A stretch of 28,896 bases of DNA from Bacillota bacterium (GCA_023392515.1 JAEVYX010000016.1:1-28896), one strand, 5' to 3'. Positions 14,102-22,153 are shown, counted from the first letter of the stretch. Notes: generated by a model not told the origin, from the letters alone. Translations and numbers: made by a program.

Positions 14102-15475
14102 CTATTTCAGGGCGTGATAGGACACCAATTCATAGGCGGTATCGAATTCTTCTCCCCAGAATCCTTTCTGGCCGCATTCACATTCCCCGGTTTGATTGTC
14201 GTAGGGATCGCTGCGCAGGAAAGCTTTGGGCGGGGTGAAATCCGCCTGATAGGCGGAATTTGCCGCCATGCGGAAGGGGTCCAGATTGCCGAAGTAAAAA
14301 TTCCACCGCTCTATGTTTCCTTTGCGCCATGCTGAACCGCCAAAGGAGCAATCGCAAAAGAGCCAGCCCCAGGAGGGGATATAAAACTGCGCCCAGTCGT
14401 GGCAGCCGATATCATGGGGCGCTGTTGTCAGGCCTGACTGCCATCTGGCCGGAATGCCGGCAATGCGGCAGAGGGTGATAAACAAAAGCGCTTGAATGCC
14501 GCAATCACCTTTCAGGTTTACAGCAGCGTATTCCACGAGGTTTTCAATGCATACATATTGGCGCATAAAGGAATAGTTCACCCGGGTTGTGATAAAATCG
14601 TAAATTTTGCGGGCCTTCTTGACAGGATCAGTTTCCCCTTGCAGAATTTCCCGGGTGAGGGATTGCAAATAGGGGGTAAAGGTGATGTGAGGGGGGACGG
14701 GAGCAAGGTCGATTTCCATGGGAGGCCGGGAGCGGGGATACAGAGGGGATGTGGGAGCGGGACCGGAAAGGTCCGCATAGCGCATGACGGAATCATACTT
14801 GTATTCTACAGTGAAAGGGATATTTTCTTCGAGTTTGTTTTCAAAATAAACGGTCCGCTGAGGATGGGTTTTGGAAGCAATGCAGGCAGGCTTAGGGGAG
14901 GAGGCAATCAAATCAATATCCCCTGTCTGCTCTGACAGGATGGGCAGCGGAATATGTACCCTGTATGTTTCGCCAGGCAAAAAGCAATCCGGCTCCACTT
15001 GCAGGGAAGCTTTGATATGGAAGCGGTAACCCAAGAATTTTTTATCCTTCATCTCCCGGATGGCATCATCCAACAGAGGGCTGTCGGGAGTAAGCGGTTT
15101 TCCGGCCCGTTTTGCAAGATAGGGATGCACTTTGAGAAGGGTTTTGAAAAATCGAAGGAAGTACCGCTTTTCTCCCCGGACATACAGAAAATCCAGAAGG
15201 CCTTCCTGCTCCAGGGAATCAAATTCCGCTTCGGTAAAGCCGGGAATGGCATGCTGAACAATATGAAGCGCTTCGGGCTTTGAGTAAACGTATTTAACCG
15301 GCAAGCGGCTTAACAATACTTTTTCCAATGCCAGCCTGGACTTGAGCAGGCCGGGCAGGTTCTTTTCAAGCCTTGCATCAATGGCTTGTGCGGCGCCTTC
15401 AAAGTCTCCGGCCCACTTCTTTTTAAGGATATCCTCCGGCAAGCTCACTTGGAGGGAGGCAAGATCGTAAAGCAT
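14102..15475 (-). CDS. Transglutaminase-like domain protein
   Basis: A 457-residue protein with a C-terminal transglutaminase/protease-like core. The probable triad is Cys325 in GDCGIQALLF, His359 in GCHDWAQFYIP and Asp375 in LFCDCS. The order and spacing match the transglut_core family, which hydrolyses or cross-links amide bonds, often as a peptidase. The N-terminal 320 residues are unassigned, apart from a helical start and a likely beta-rich middle. No signal peptide is seen. The ATG at 15475 is preferred to one at 15493 because AAAGGGG is eight bases before it. A TACAAT -10 box lies at 15518-15523 on the minus strand with a poor -35. The target and physiological role are unknown. Confidence 0.85.
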   Translation of the reverse strand: MLYDLASLQVSLPEDILKKKWAGDFEGAAQAIDARLEKNLPGLLKSRLALEKVLLSRLPVKYVYSKPEALHIVQHAIPGFTEAEFDSLEQEGLLDFLYVRGEKRYFLRFFKTLLKVHPYLAKRAGKPLTPDSPLLDDAIREMKDKKFLGYRFHIKASLQVEPDCFLPGETYRVHIPLPILSEQTGDIDLIASSPKPACIASKTHPQRTVYFENKLEENIPFTVEYKYDSVMRYADLSGPAPTSPLYPRSRPPMEIDLAPVPPHITFTPYLQSLTREILQGETDPVKKARKIYDFITTRVNYSFMRQYVCIENLVEYAAVNLKGDCGIQALLFITLCRIAGIPARWQSGLTTAPHDIGCHDWAQFYIPSWGWLFCDCSFGGSAWRKGNIERWNFYFGNLDPFRMAANSAYQADFTPPKAFLRSDPYDNQTGECECGQKGFWGEEFDTAYELVSYHALK

Positions 15476-15611
15476 TTGAAGTACCCCTTTCATGGGACAT
15501 GTTCCCGGTTGATTTCGATTGTACTACACAAAAACCTGTCGGAGTAAAGTGCACGGGGCAGAAAATGTTTTTTTTCTGTACATTTTGGACATGATAGCCC
15601 ATCTGAACCTA

Positions 15612-15640
15612 TTGACGAATAGGAAGATTCCATGTACGAT
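15612..15640 (+). promoter_or_regulatory. Promoter of the desulfoferrodoxin gene
   Basis: TTGACG (15612-15617) and TACGAT (15635-15640) are 17 bases apart, 44 bases before the ATG. The -10 overlaps a TGTACG copy of a repeated TGTAC box. Confidence 0.55.
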
Positions 15641-15683
15641 AAAATTACCAAGAATGTACATAGCATATAGGAGGCGGAAATCT

Positions 15684-16061
15684 ATGGAAAGATTCTTTGT
15701 ATGCAAGACCTGCGGCAACCTGGTAGGGATGATCCATGCATCCGGGGCCCCTATGACCTGCTGTGGTCAGCATATGACCGAACTTGTCGCCAATACGGTG
15801 GATGCTTCTCAGGAAAAGCATGTGCCGAAAATTACAGTGGAAGGCGATCTGGTTACCGTAGAGGTTGGCGCTGTGGCCCATCCCATGGTGGCGGAACATT
15901 TTATTGAATGGGTCTATCTGATGACAAAGCGGGGCGGACAGCGCAAGGCGCTGAATCCCGGAGAAGCCCCCAAGGCCGTCTTTGTGCTCAAGGACGACAG
16001 CCCGGTGGCGGCCTATGCCTACTGCAACCTGCATAGCCTGTGGAAAGCGGAGATTAAGTAA
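15684..16061 (+). CDS. dfx: Desulfoferrodoxin (superoxide reductase)
   Basis: A 125-residue two-domain iron protein. The N-terminal desulforedoxin domain has Cys7, Cys10, Cys26 and Cys27 (CKTCG ... TCCGQ) to bind a rubredoxin-like iron. The C-terminal domain has the His4Cys site of superoxide reductase, most likely His46, His66, His72, Cys114 and His117. It reduces superoxide to hydrogen peroxide in anaerobes. The length is typical of the two-iron class. A GGAGG site precedes the ATG at 15684. It is monocistronic, with the terminator at 16080. The nearby iron genes suggest shared physiology, but regulation by iron or oxidants is not proven. Confidence 0.96.
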   Translation: MERFFVCKTCGNLVGMIHASGAPMTCCGQHMTELVANTVDASQEKHVPKITVEGDLVTVEVGAVAHPMVAEHFIEWVYLMTKRGGQRKALNPGEAPKAVFVLKDDSPVAAYAYCNLHSLWKAEIK

Positions 16062-16079
16062 AAAATGAAATCAAAGAAG

Positions 16080-16110
16080 GCGGGGGATGATGGATTTCCC
16101 CCGCTTTTTG
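16080..16110 (+). terminator. Rho-independent terminator of dfx
   Basis: GCGGGGGA (16080-16087) and TCCCCCGC (16097-16104) form a tight stem followed by TTTTTG. It lies 18 bases past the stop. Confidence 0.9.
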
Positions 16111-16196
16111 TATTTCATTCGCGCACGGTGCATGATCTATATAAAGTAGATGTATTTTTCCTGTTGTTTCTTTCATGCATTTTTATAGCCCGCGCC

Positions 16197-16225
16197 TTGA
16201 CAGTAGGGCGCTTTCCCCGTATACT
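16197..16225 (+). promoter_or_regulatory. Strong promoter of the aconitase gene
   Basis: TTGACA (16197-16202), a 17-base spacer, and TATACT (16220-16225). It lies 56 bases before the aconitase ATG. Confidence 0.8.
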
Positions 16226-16238
16226 GCAACCATCTTCG

Positions 16239-16255
16239 TTGTATCCAAAATACAA
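16239..16255. promoter_or_regulatory. Palindromic operator candidate downstream of the aconitase promoter
   Basis: TTGTAT-N5-ATACAA is a perfect inverted repeat 13 bases after the -10 box, so it overlaps the likely transcript start. The shape resembles GntR-family operators, and CcpC-type control is another option, but no regulator is present nearby. Confidence 0.5.
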
Positions 16256-16281
16256 TTGCAAGGAAGTAATGGGAGGATTTC

Positions 16282-18207
16282 ATGAACCTGACGCAAAAAG
16301 TGCTTGCCGCCCACCTGGTTAGCGGTTCTCTCACGCCGGGAGAGGAAATCTCAATCCGCATCGATCAGACCCTGACCCAGGATTCAACCGGTACAATGGC
16401 GTACCTGCAGTTTGAAGCTATGGGCATCAGCAGGGTGCGGACGATGCGATCTGTGGCGTATATTGATCACAATACCCTGCAGACAGGCTTTGAAAACGCG
16501 GATGACCACCGCTATATTCAAACTGTGGCAAAAAAACACGGTATTTACTGCTCCAAGCCCGGCAACGGCATCTGCCATCAGGTGCACCTGGAGCGGTTCT
16601 CCATTCCCGGCCAAACCCTGCTGGGCAGCGACAGCCATACCCCCACCTGTGGTGGGATCGGCATGCTGGCCATCGGCGCGGGAGGGCTGGACGTGGCGGT
16701 GGCCATGGGCGGCGGAGCTTATTTTCTCACCTGCCCTAAGGTGGTCAATGTGGAGTTGAAAGGCAAATTGCAGCCTTTTGTGGCCGCAAAGGACATCATA
16801 CTGGAAGTGCTGCGCCGCCTTACGGTAAAAGGCGGTGTGGGTAAAGTGATGGAATATACGGGGGAGGGTGTCAAAACCCTGTCCGTGCCTGAACGGGCTA
16901 CCATTGCCAATATGGGTGCGGAACTGGGGGCTACCACCTCCATATTCCCCAGCGATGAAGTGACTCAAGCCTTCTTAAAAGCACAAGGGCGGGAAGCTGA
17001 CTTTGCTCCCCTTGCGCCGGACAGCGGCGCCGCATATGACGAAACTTTGACTATAGACTTGAGCACGCTTGTACCCTTGGCCGCAAAGCCCCATATGCCG
17101 GATAACGTGGCATCGATAGAAGAGATTGGGCCGATCCGGGTAGATCAGGTGTGCATCGGCTCCTGCACCAATTCCAGCTACCTGGACATGATGCGGGTAG
17201 CCGCCATCCTGAAAGGGAAAACGGTGCATCCAGACGTGTCGCTGGTGATTGCCCCCGGCAGCAAGCAGGTATTGAACATGCTGGCGAAAAACGGGGCGCT
17301 GGCAGACATGATCGCGGCGGGAGCACGTATTCTGGAATGCGCCTGCGGGCCTTGCATCGGCATGGGCCAGAGCCCCAGCAGCAATGCCGTCAGTGTGCGC
17401 ACCAATAACCGGAATTTCTATGCCCGCTCCGGAACTCAAAGTGCCAATGTGTATCTGGCAAGCTGCGAGATGGCGGCCGCGACGGCACTTACCGGCGTTT
17501 TGACAGACCCCAGAAGTCTTGAAATGGATATGGGTGTTGCTATGCCGGAAATGTTTATGCTCAACGACAACCTGATCCTTCCGCCGGTGGAACCGGGCAG
17601 GGAGGATACGGTGGACGTGGTGCGCGGCCCCAACATCCATCCCTTCCCGGTGAATACAGCTATGCCGGATTCCGTTTTTGGCCAGGTGCTGCTCAAAATG
17701 GAAGACAACATCACCACAGACCACATCATGCCTTCCAATGCAAAGCTGTTGCCCTACCGCAGCAATATTCCCCATCTGTCAGGTTTCTGTTTGACGCCGG
17801 TGGACGAGACTTTCCCTGAACGGGCGAAAGCGGCGGGCGGCGGGTTTTTGGTGGCAGGCCAAAATTATGGGCAGGGTTCCAGCCGGGAGCATGCCGCGCT
17901 TGTTCCGCTCTATTTGAAAATCAAAGGCGTTATTGCCAAATCCTTTGCCCGTATCCATCGGGATAACCTAATCAACAACGGCATTTTGCCCCTGACGTTT
18001 ATCAATCCGGAAGACTATGGCCGTCTTGGCAAGGGGGATGCATTGAAAATTGAGGATGCTCGCAGCCAAATTGAGCGGGGGGATGGAACCATCACCCTCA
18101 TCAATGAGACGACGGGTGCGGTAATTCAGCTGGCGCTGCAGATTACCCCGCGACAAAGGCAAATGCTGTTGGCTGGCGGGCTGCTTAATTTTACCAGGGA
18201 AGGGTAA
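16282..18207 (+). CDS. Aconitate hydratase
   Basis: 641 residues with all parts of a one-chain aconitase: an N-terminal LeuC-like catalytic half and a C-terminal swivel domain. It interconverts citrate and isocitrate. The [4Fe-4S] ligands are Cys295 in GSCTNSS and Cys355/Cys358 in ACGPCIGMG. Other active-site stretches are LGSDSHTPT near 114-122, TDHIMPSNAK, and YGQGSSREHAAL in the swivel. The ~640-residue form is the shorter one found in Clostridia and Bacteroides, not the ~900-residue AcnA. A GGGAGG site precedes the ATG. It stands alone with its own promoter and terminator. A homoaconitase-type role is less likely, as no lysine or leucine genes adjoin it. Confidence 0.94.
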   Translation: MNLTQKVLAAHLVSGSLTPGEEISIRIDQTLTQDSTGTMAYLQFEAMGISRVRTMRSVAYIDHNTLQTGFENADDHRYIQTVAKKHGIYCSKPGNGICHQVHLERFSIPGQTLLGSDSHTPTCGGIGMLAIGAGGLDVAVAMGGGAYFLTCPKVVNVELKGKLQPFVAAKDIILEVLRRLTVKGGVGKVMEYTGEGVKTLSVPERATIANMGAELGATTSIFPSDEVTQAFLKAQGREADFAPLAPDSGAAYDETLTIDLSTLVPLAAKPHMPDNVASIEEIGPIRVDQVCIGSCTNSSYLDMMRVAAILKGKTVHPDVSLVIAPGSKQVLNMLAKNGALADMIAAGARILECACGPCIGMGQSPSSNAVSVRTNNRNFYARSGTQSANVYLASCEMAAATALTGVLTDPRSLEMDMGVAMPEMFMLNDNLILPPVEPGREDTVDVVRGPNIHPFPVNTAMPDSVFGQVLLKMEDNITTDHIMPSNAKLLPYRSNIPHLSGFCLTPVDETFPERAKAAGGGFLVAGQNYGQGSSREHAALVPLYLKIKGVIAKSFARIHRDNLINNGILPLTFINPEDYGRLGKGDALKIEDARSQIERGDGTITLINETTGAVIQLALQITPRQRQMLLAGGLLNFTREG

Positions 18208-18223
18208 GTCAATCAAAGAAAAG

Positions 18224-18263
18224 AGCCTCGGCACCGTAAGGCACGCCGAGGCTTCTGCTTTTA
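18224..18263. terminator. Terminator between aconitase and mobB
   Basis: AGCCTCGGC (18224-18232) and GCCGAGGCT (18245-18253) form a perfect nine-base stem between the two convergent genes. The T run is short on both strands, so efficiency is uncertain. Confidence 0.65.
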
Positions 18264-18304
18264 GATGAAAGATGTTTCAGTTAATGCTTAGCGGGTAGTA
18301 ATGA

Positions 18305-18997
18305 TTATGCTTCATCCTTTTCTGCCCAGGACAGCACCAGTTCTTTTTGCTCCTGGGTGAGGGGAAATGCTTTGCCGCCTATGGTTAGGGTAATGCCCTG
18401 CTTTTCCTGTAAAAGCTTTTCGTGCTTATGGCATCCGCATTGGCAAAACCCGTTTCCGGTAACTTCCTCAACCGGGGGAAGCTCGTTGTCCAACTCTTCC
18501 GGAACCACATCCGGCACATGGGCCTCCAAAAAGTCGGCCAAGGCGCCGATATCAGCCATGGGGTCAAAGGCAGGGTAGCCCAGAATGCTCTTTTGCCCAG
18601 CGGCGGCGCGGCCGACAATGGCCAGTGTTTTTTCATTGACCCGGGGCGCGGCATCCCCTTCATTATGCGCGGCTACCAGCCTGGGTACAGGGGCCAGGTA
18701 ATCCCCTTCCAGAAGCACAAAGTCCATGCCAGTGTAGTGGGACAAAATCTCCCTGTTGGAAAGTGCCCGGGGGATGAGCAGGGCCGTTTCTTCCTTGGCC
18801 TTGGCACAGATGATTTCAGCCCCTGCCCTGCGGTGGCGGAAGGTGTTGCTTTTGGGGTCATCCATGGAAAAGGATGGGCAAAAGATGGTTTTTATCGTGC
18901 CAACATGAAAGCCGCGCTTTACAAATTCTTCTGTCAAGCGGGTGAGGGTGGTGGTTTTCCCAGAGGCGCGGATGCCCACCACACAAAAGACCTTCAT
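18305..18997 (-). CDS. mobB: Molybdopterin-guanine dinucleotide biosynthesis protein MobB
   Basis: A 230-residue P-loop protein, Walker A GIRASGKTT near residue 8, with FRHRRAGAE and FVLLEGDY typical of MobB, a GTP-binding helper in forming MGD-type molybdenum cofactor. The ordinary domain ends near residue 170. After it is a 60-residue extension containing CQCGCHKH (Cys185, Cys187, Cys189, His190, His192), a possible metal or Fe-S site, and ITLTIGGKAFPLT, an ending seen in other clostridial MobB proteins. The ATG at 18997 follows AAAGGAGG by seven bases. It is divergent from the THEP1-type NTPase. The partner MobA is not in the window. Confidence 0.88.
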   Translation of the reverse strand: MKVFCVVGIRASGKTTTLTRLTEEFVKRGFHVGTIKTIFCPSFSMDDPKSNTFRHRRAGAEIICAKAKEETALLIPRALSNREILSHYTGMDFVLLEGDYLAPVPRLVAAHNEGDAAPRVNEKTLAIVGRAAAGQKSILGYPAFDPMADIGALADFLEAHVPDVVPEELDNELPPVEEVTGNGFCQCGCHKHEKLLQEKQGITLTIGGKAFPLTQEQKELVLSWAEKDEA

Positions 18998-19011
18998 CAA
19001 AATGCCTCCTT

Positions 19012-19039
19012 TTGAAAAGGATTCAGCTTATGTTATAAT
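19012..19039 (+). promoter_or_regulatory. Promoter for the THEP1-type NTPase
   Basis: A perfect TATAAT (19034-19039) follows TTGAAA (19012-19017) by 16 bases. It lies 26 bases before the TTG start. The mobB ribosome site lies within the same 70-base divergent gap. Confidence 0.65.
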
Positions 19040-19065
19040 GGCTTTGGGATTAGGGAGGGATATCA

Positions 19066-19614
19066 TTGAACCGTCATATTTTTTTGACCGGAGAAAAGCA
19101 GGTAGGAAAATCCACGCTTTTGCACCGTGTAATAGAATCCCTACAGCTTTGCCCGGCGGGCTTTCGCACGCTGCCCTTTGATGTGGGCGGGGAACGGAAG
19201 GGGTATGTTCTCCATAGCCTTGTTCCGCTGCCCCCCTTTGAAAACGACTGTCCGGTGGTTGTGCGCATGGGGGAGCGAAAGCCTGTCCCTGTCCTTCCCG
19301 TGTATGAAACCATTGGTATCAGCATTCTTGAAAAGAGCTTGCTTATACCATCTCCCGTTTTGCTTATGGATGAGCTGGGCAAGGCTGAACGGGATGCGCC
19401 TTGCTTTTTGAATGCGGTGCGCCGCTGCCTGAACAGCGAAAAATGTATACTGGGGGTTATTCAGCAGGGAGAATACCCTTTGTTTGCGGAAATAGCAGCC
19501 AGGCCGGACATACAAATTATCCTGGTGACAAAAGAAAACCGGGAAGCGCTTTTCCCGATCCTAACAGATGCGGTCAGGCAGCTTCTCGGTCTTGTGGACC
19601 TGCCGGTTTCCTGA
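19066..19614 (+). CDS. THEP1-type nucleoside-triphosphatase/kinase-like protein
   Basis: 182 residues with Walker A GEKQVGKST at 9-17 and Walker B VLLMDELGKAE near 97-107, the hallmarks of the THEP1 family (nucleoside-triphosphatases of uncertain biological role). It begins with TTG at 19066, preceded by AGGGAGG at good spacing. It is divergent from mobB by 68 bases and sits within the molybdenum cofactor island, so a role with molybdopterin or nucleotide chemistry is possible, though unproven. Its stop is only six bases from the convergent tatC stop, with no terminator between them. Confidence 0.82.
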   Translation: MNRHIFLTGEKQVGKSTLLHRVIESLQLCPAGFRTLPFDVGGERKGYVLHSLVPLPPFENDCPVVVRMGERKPVPVLPVYETIGISILEKSLLIPSPVLLMDELGKAERDAPCFLNAVRRCLNSEKCILGVIQQGEYPLFAEIAARPDIQIILVTKENREALFPILTDAVRQLLGLVDLPVS

Positions 19615-19620
19615 ACAGGA

Positions 19621-20349
19621 TCAGGCCGCCTTGCTCTTTTCCGCGGGCTTTACCAACCGGGAAACCTGTACGCCGATCTCATACAAAGCCAGCATGGGCA
19701 GCCCAAGCATCACCTGGGATACCACGTCCGGAGGCGTTAAGACGGCAGCTACTACAGCAATTGCCAGGATGACATATTTTCTTGCCTTTGAAAGCTTTTT
19801 GTAGTCCACCTTGCCCCGCCGGGCCAGGATGTACAACACCACAGGAAGCTGGAACATCAGCCCGAAGGGCAGCACAAAAGAAAGCACAAAATTGAAATAT
19901 TCGTTTACTGACCAAAGGGGCATGGCCAAATTGTGGCCGGCCTCGATAAACAGGTCAATGGCCATAGGAAACACGGTTACATAAGAAAATGCAACACCTG
20001 CCAGGAAAAGTAAAGCTGCCACAAAAAATAGCAATCTGAAAAGACGCTTTTCGTGCGGGTACAGCGCCGGCTGAATAAAGGACCATATTTGCCAGACGAT
20101 AACCGGCATGGCAGCGACCACCCCGGCAACCAGACAAGCCTTGAACTGCATCATCAGCGCTTCCGCAACGGCGGTATAGATGATTTCAATTCCCCGCTCG
20201 CGCAGCGGTAAGATGATGAAGTTTACCAATGGTTCACAAAACAGATAGAATAACACAAAAAAGGCTGCGATAATAGCGCCGACGCTGATGATCAGAACTT
20301 TTCGCAGCGCTTTTAGGTGTTCCATGAGCATAAGGCGATTTTCCGACAT
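19621..20349 (-). CDS. tatC: Sec-independent protein translocase TatC
   Basis: A 242-residue polytopic membrane protein with six hydrophobic helices. Conserved TatC features include the N-terminal MEHLKALRK, the segment SFIQPALYPHEKR, FGLMFQLPVVLY, and AVLTPPDVVSQ before the last helices. TatC recognises twin-arginine signal peptides of folded proteins. The ATG at 20349 is preferred over an in-frame GTG two codons earlier, since the AAGGA site is seven bases from the ATG but would overlap the GTG. It is the last gene of tatB-tatA-tatC. Molybdoenzymes and Fe-S proteins are frequent Tat cargo, which fits the neighbours. Confidence 0.96.
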   Translation of the reverse strand: MSENRLMLMEHLKALRKVLIISVGAIIAAFFVLFYLFCEPLVNFIILPLRERGIEIIYTAVAEALMMQFKACLVAGVVAAMPVIVWQIWSFIQPALYPHEKRLFRLLFFVAALLFLAGVAFSYVTVFPMAIDLFIEAGHNLAMPLWSVNEYFNFVLSFVLPFGLMFQLPVVLYILARRGKVDYKKLSKARKYVILAIAVVAAVLTPPDVVSQVMLGLPMLALYEIGVQVSRLVKPAEKSKAA

Positions 20350-20388
20350 GGTCACGTCCTTCTAAGCAAAAGTATGGAACGCTTTTGC

Positions 20389-20571
20389 TCAGCCTTGCTT
20401 ATCTTCTGGTTTGGCTGCGTCTTCTTCAGACTTGTCATCGGTGGTGACTTCTTTTTTAAACTCGCGAATGCTGGTTCCCAAGGCTTTGCCTACCCCGGCA
20501 AGACGGCTGCCGCCAAAAATGACCAATGCCAGCACCAAGATGAGTAAAATTTCCGTTACGCCCAGTCTCAT
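20389..20571 (-). CDS. tatA: Twin-arginine translocase subunit TatA/TatE
   Basis: 60 residues: one N-terminal helix (TEILLILVLALVIFGG), the short hinge, and the amphipathic helix RLAGVGKALGTSIREFKKEV, then an acidic tail. This is the standard TatA layout. The pore-forming or membrane-thinning component is normally TatA, and its length suits TatA/E. The hinge has FGGSR in place of the commoner FGPKK. Its ATG overlaps the TGA of the upstream tatB (ATGA, 20568-20571), so translation is coupled. Confidence 0.93.
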   Translation of the reverse strand: MRLGVTEILLILVLALVIFGGSRLAGVGKALGTSIREFKKEVTTDDKSEEDAAKPEDKQG

Positions 20572-20903
20572 TTGCCTACCTCCTTGCCTTTTGGCTCTTT
20601 CAGACCCGCTTGGGCCTTTTCTTTACTTTCCTTAAGGGCTTTGTTTAACTCCCTCTTGGCATCGTTCACTTCCCGGGTGGGGTCCGCTTCCCGGAATGTG
20701 CTTTGGATGTCCTCCTGGGCGCCCTTGAGTTCCTCAATGGTTTCTTCCAGGCCGGTTTCATCTTTAAATTCCTGGTACATCCGGCGCAGCGTTTTGACAA
20801 ACCGGGCCAAGGATCTTGCGACTTTGGGCAGGTCTTTAGGCCCTACCACCAGGAAGGCAACCAGCAGGATCAGAATAACTTCCGCAAATCCAATGTTGAA
20901 CAT
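20568..20903 (-). CDS. tatB: Sec-independent translocase subunit TatB-like
   Basis: 111 residues with an N-terminal helix (FAEVILILLVAFLVVGPKDLP), an amphipathic helix (KVARSLARFVKTLRRMYQEF) and a charged, likely coiled-coil tail. The VGPKDLPKVARSLARFVKTLRRM segment fits TatB better than TatA. Its presence together with a shorter TatA suggests a three-part Tat system. The ATG at 20903 is chosen because GTG at 20918 would directly abut the GGGGAGG ribosome site. It is the first gene of the operon. It could be a long TatA, as the two families grade into each other. Confidence 0.88.
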   Translation of the reverse strand: MFNIGFAEVILILLVAFLVVGPKDLPKVARSLARFVKTLRRMYQEFKDETGLEETIEELKGAQEDIQSTFREADPTREVNDAKRELNKALKESKEKAQAGLKEPKGKEVGK

Positions 20904-20949
20904 GCTGCCGGCCCGCACCTCCCCTGTATTGCATATATCATACGGCTAG

Positions 20950-20979
20950 ATTATACCTTAACTTGAAAAGGTTTGTAAA
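20950..20979 (-). promoter_or_regulatory. Promoter of the tat operon
   Basis: On the minus strand, TTTACA (20974-20979) and a perfect TATAAT (20950-20955) are 18 bases apart, 47 bases before the tatB ATG. Confidence 0.75.
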
Positions 20980-21028
20980 GCGTTCTGAAGCCCTGATAGG
21001 TTTGATTGTTAAAGATTTTGCGTTTTCC

Positions 21029-21057
21029 TTGAAGATTTTCTCAGTGAATGCTAAAAT
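21029..21057 (+). promoter_or_regulatory. Promoter of the molybdenum cofactor operon
   Basis: TTGAAG (21029-21034), a 17-base spacer and TAAAAT (21052-21057). It lies 76 bases upstream of the molybdopterin-binding protein start. No riboswitch-like fold is apparent in that leader. Confidence 0.65.
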
Positions 21058-21133
21058 GTGTACGTTAACTGAATAGCTGTTCAATACAACCTATCCGGGC
21101 AGATAACTTTGCATATAAAGGCGGAGGATTATC

Positions 21134-22153
21134 TTGAAACTTGTTAATACAACGGATGCTGTCGGACATGTTCTTTGTCATGATATTACCGTGATCGTAA
21201 AAGATGTGAAAAAGGGAGTCGCCTTTAAAAAGGGTCATGTGGTGCGGGAGGAGGATATCCCAGAGCTTCTTAAGCTGGGAAAGGACCACCTGTACGTTTG
21301 GGAAAAACAAGAGAATATGCTGCATGAAAACGAAGCCGCCGAGCTGCTCTTTGCGTTATGCCAAGGGCAGAATATTGGCGGCTCTTCCGTTCAGGAGGGC
21401 AAGATTGAGTGCATTGCCCAAGCGGATGGGTTGTTTACCGTCGATCGAAAAAGGCTTGATGCGGTAAACAGCATTGAGGAGATCATGATTGCGACCCGGT
21501 CTGGCAACCTGCCCGTAAAACAGGGGGATAAGCTGGCGGGAGCGCGGGTGATCCCTTTGGTGATAAGCAAGGACAAGATGGAGGCTGCAAAAAAAGCCGC
21601 GGGGGATAAACCGCTGCTTGACGTAGTGCCGTTTTTGCCCCTCAAAGTGGGTATCGTAACCACCGGCAGCGAGGTTTTTTACGGACGCATTCAAGATACG
21701 TTTACGCCTGTCATTGTCAGGAAGGTAACGGAGTATGGCATGACTGTCATGGGCCATGAGGTGGTGGCTGACGACAAGGAAGGCATTACTGCCGCCATCC
21801 GCCGCCTTCTGGATTTGGGAGCGGAGATGGTGCTCTGTACCGGCGGCATGAGCGTGGACCCGGATGACAGGACACCGGCGGCAATCCGGGATACGGGAGC
21901 CAGAATTGTAACCTATGGCGCACCTGTTCTGCCTGGCGCGATGATGCTGCTATCTTATTGCAATGAATCAATTCCCATCCTGGGGCTGCCGGGATGTGTG
22001 ATGTATGCCAAACGGACCATATTTGACCTGGTGCTGCCGCGCCTTGCGGCCGGGCTGAAAATAGAAAGGGAAGACATCGTGGCCCTGGGCCATGGAGGGC
22101 TTTGCTTGAACTGCCCTGAATGCACGTTTCCCCACTGCGGCTTTGGAAAGTGA
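21134..22153 (+). CDS. Molybdopterin-binding protein (MoCF domain)
   Basis: 339 residues. The second half is a MoCF_biosynth fold, with GIVTTGSEV, VLCTGGMSVDPDDRTPAAI and ILGLPGCVMYAKRT, as in MogA and MoeA. The first half (about 1-165) is a different domain which I cannot firmly name. The C-terminus has four Cys (324, 327, 330 and 335: CLNCPEC and HCGFGK), a likely metal or Fe-S site seen in relatives of this clostridial family. The start is TTG, fixed by GGCGGAGG ten bases upstream. It is first in the Moco operon, 11 bases before moeA. Role inferred: handling of molybdopterin or adenylated molybdopterin. Confidence 0.88.
   Translation: MKLVNTTDAVGHVLCHDITVIVKDVKKGVAFKKGHVVREEDIPELLKLGKDHLYVWEKQENMLHENEAAELLFALCQGQNIGGSSVQEGKIECIAQADGLFTVDRKRLDAVNSIEEIMIATRSGNLPVKQGDKLAGARVIPLVISKDKMEAAKKAAGDKPLLDVVPFLPLKVGIVTTGSEVFYGRIQDTFTPVIVRKVTEYGMTVMGHEVVADDKEGITAAIRRLLDLGAEMVLCTGGMSVDPDDRTPAAIRDTGARIVTYGAPVLPGAMMLLSYCNESIPILGLPGCVMYAKRTIFDLVLPRLAAGLKIEREDIVALGHGGLCLNCPECTFPHCGFGK

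Noticed and set aside
21058..21133. A second riboswitch in the leader of the molybdopterin-binding protein gene
   Set aside because: The 76-base leader has no multi-helix fold like the one before modA.
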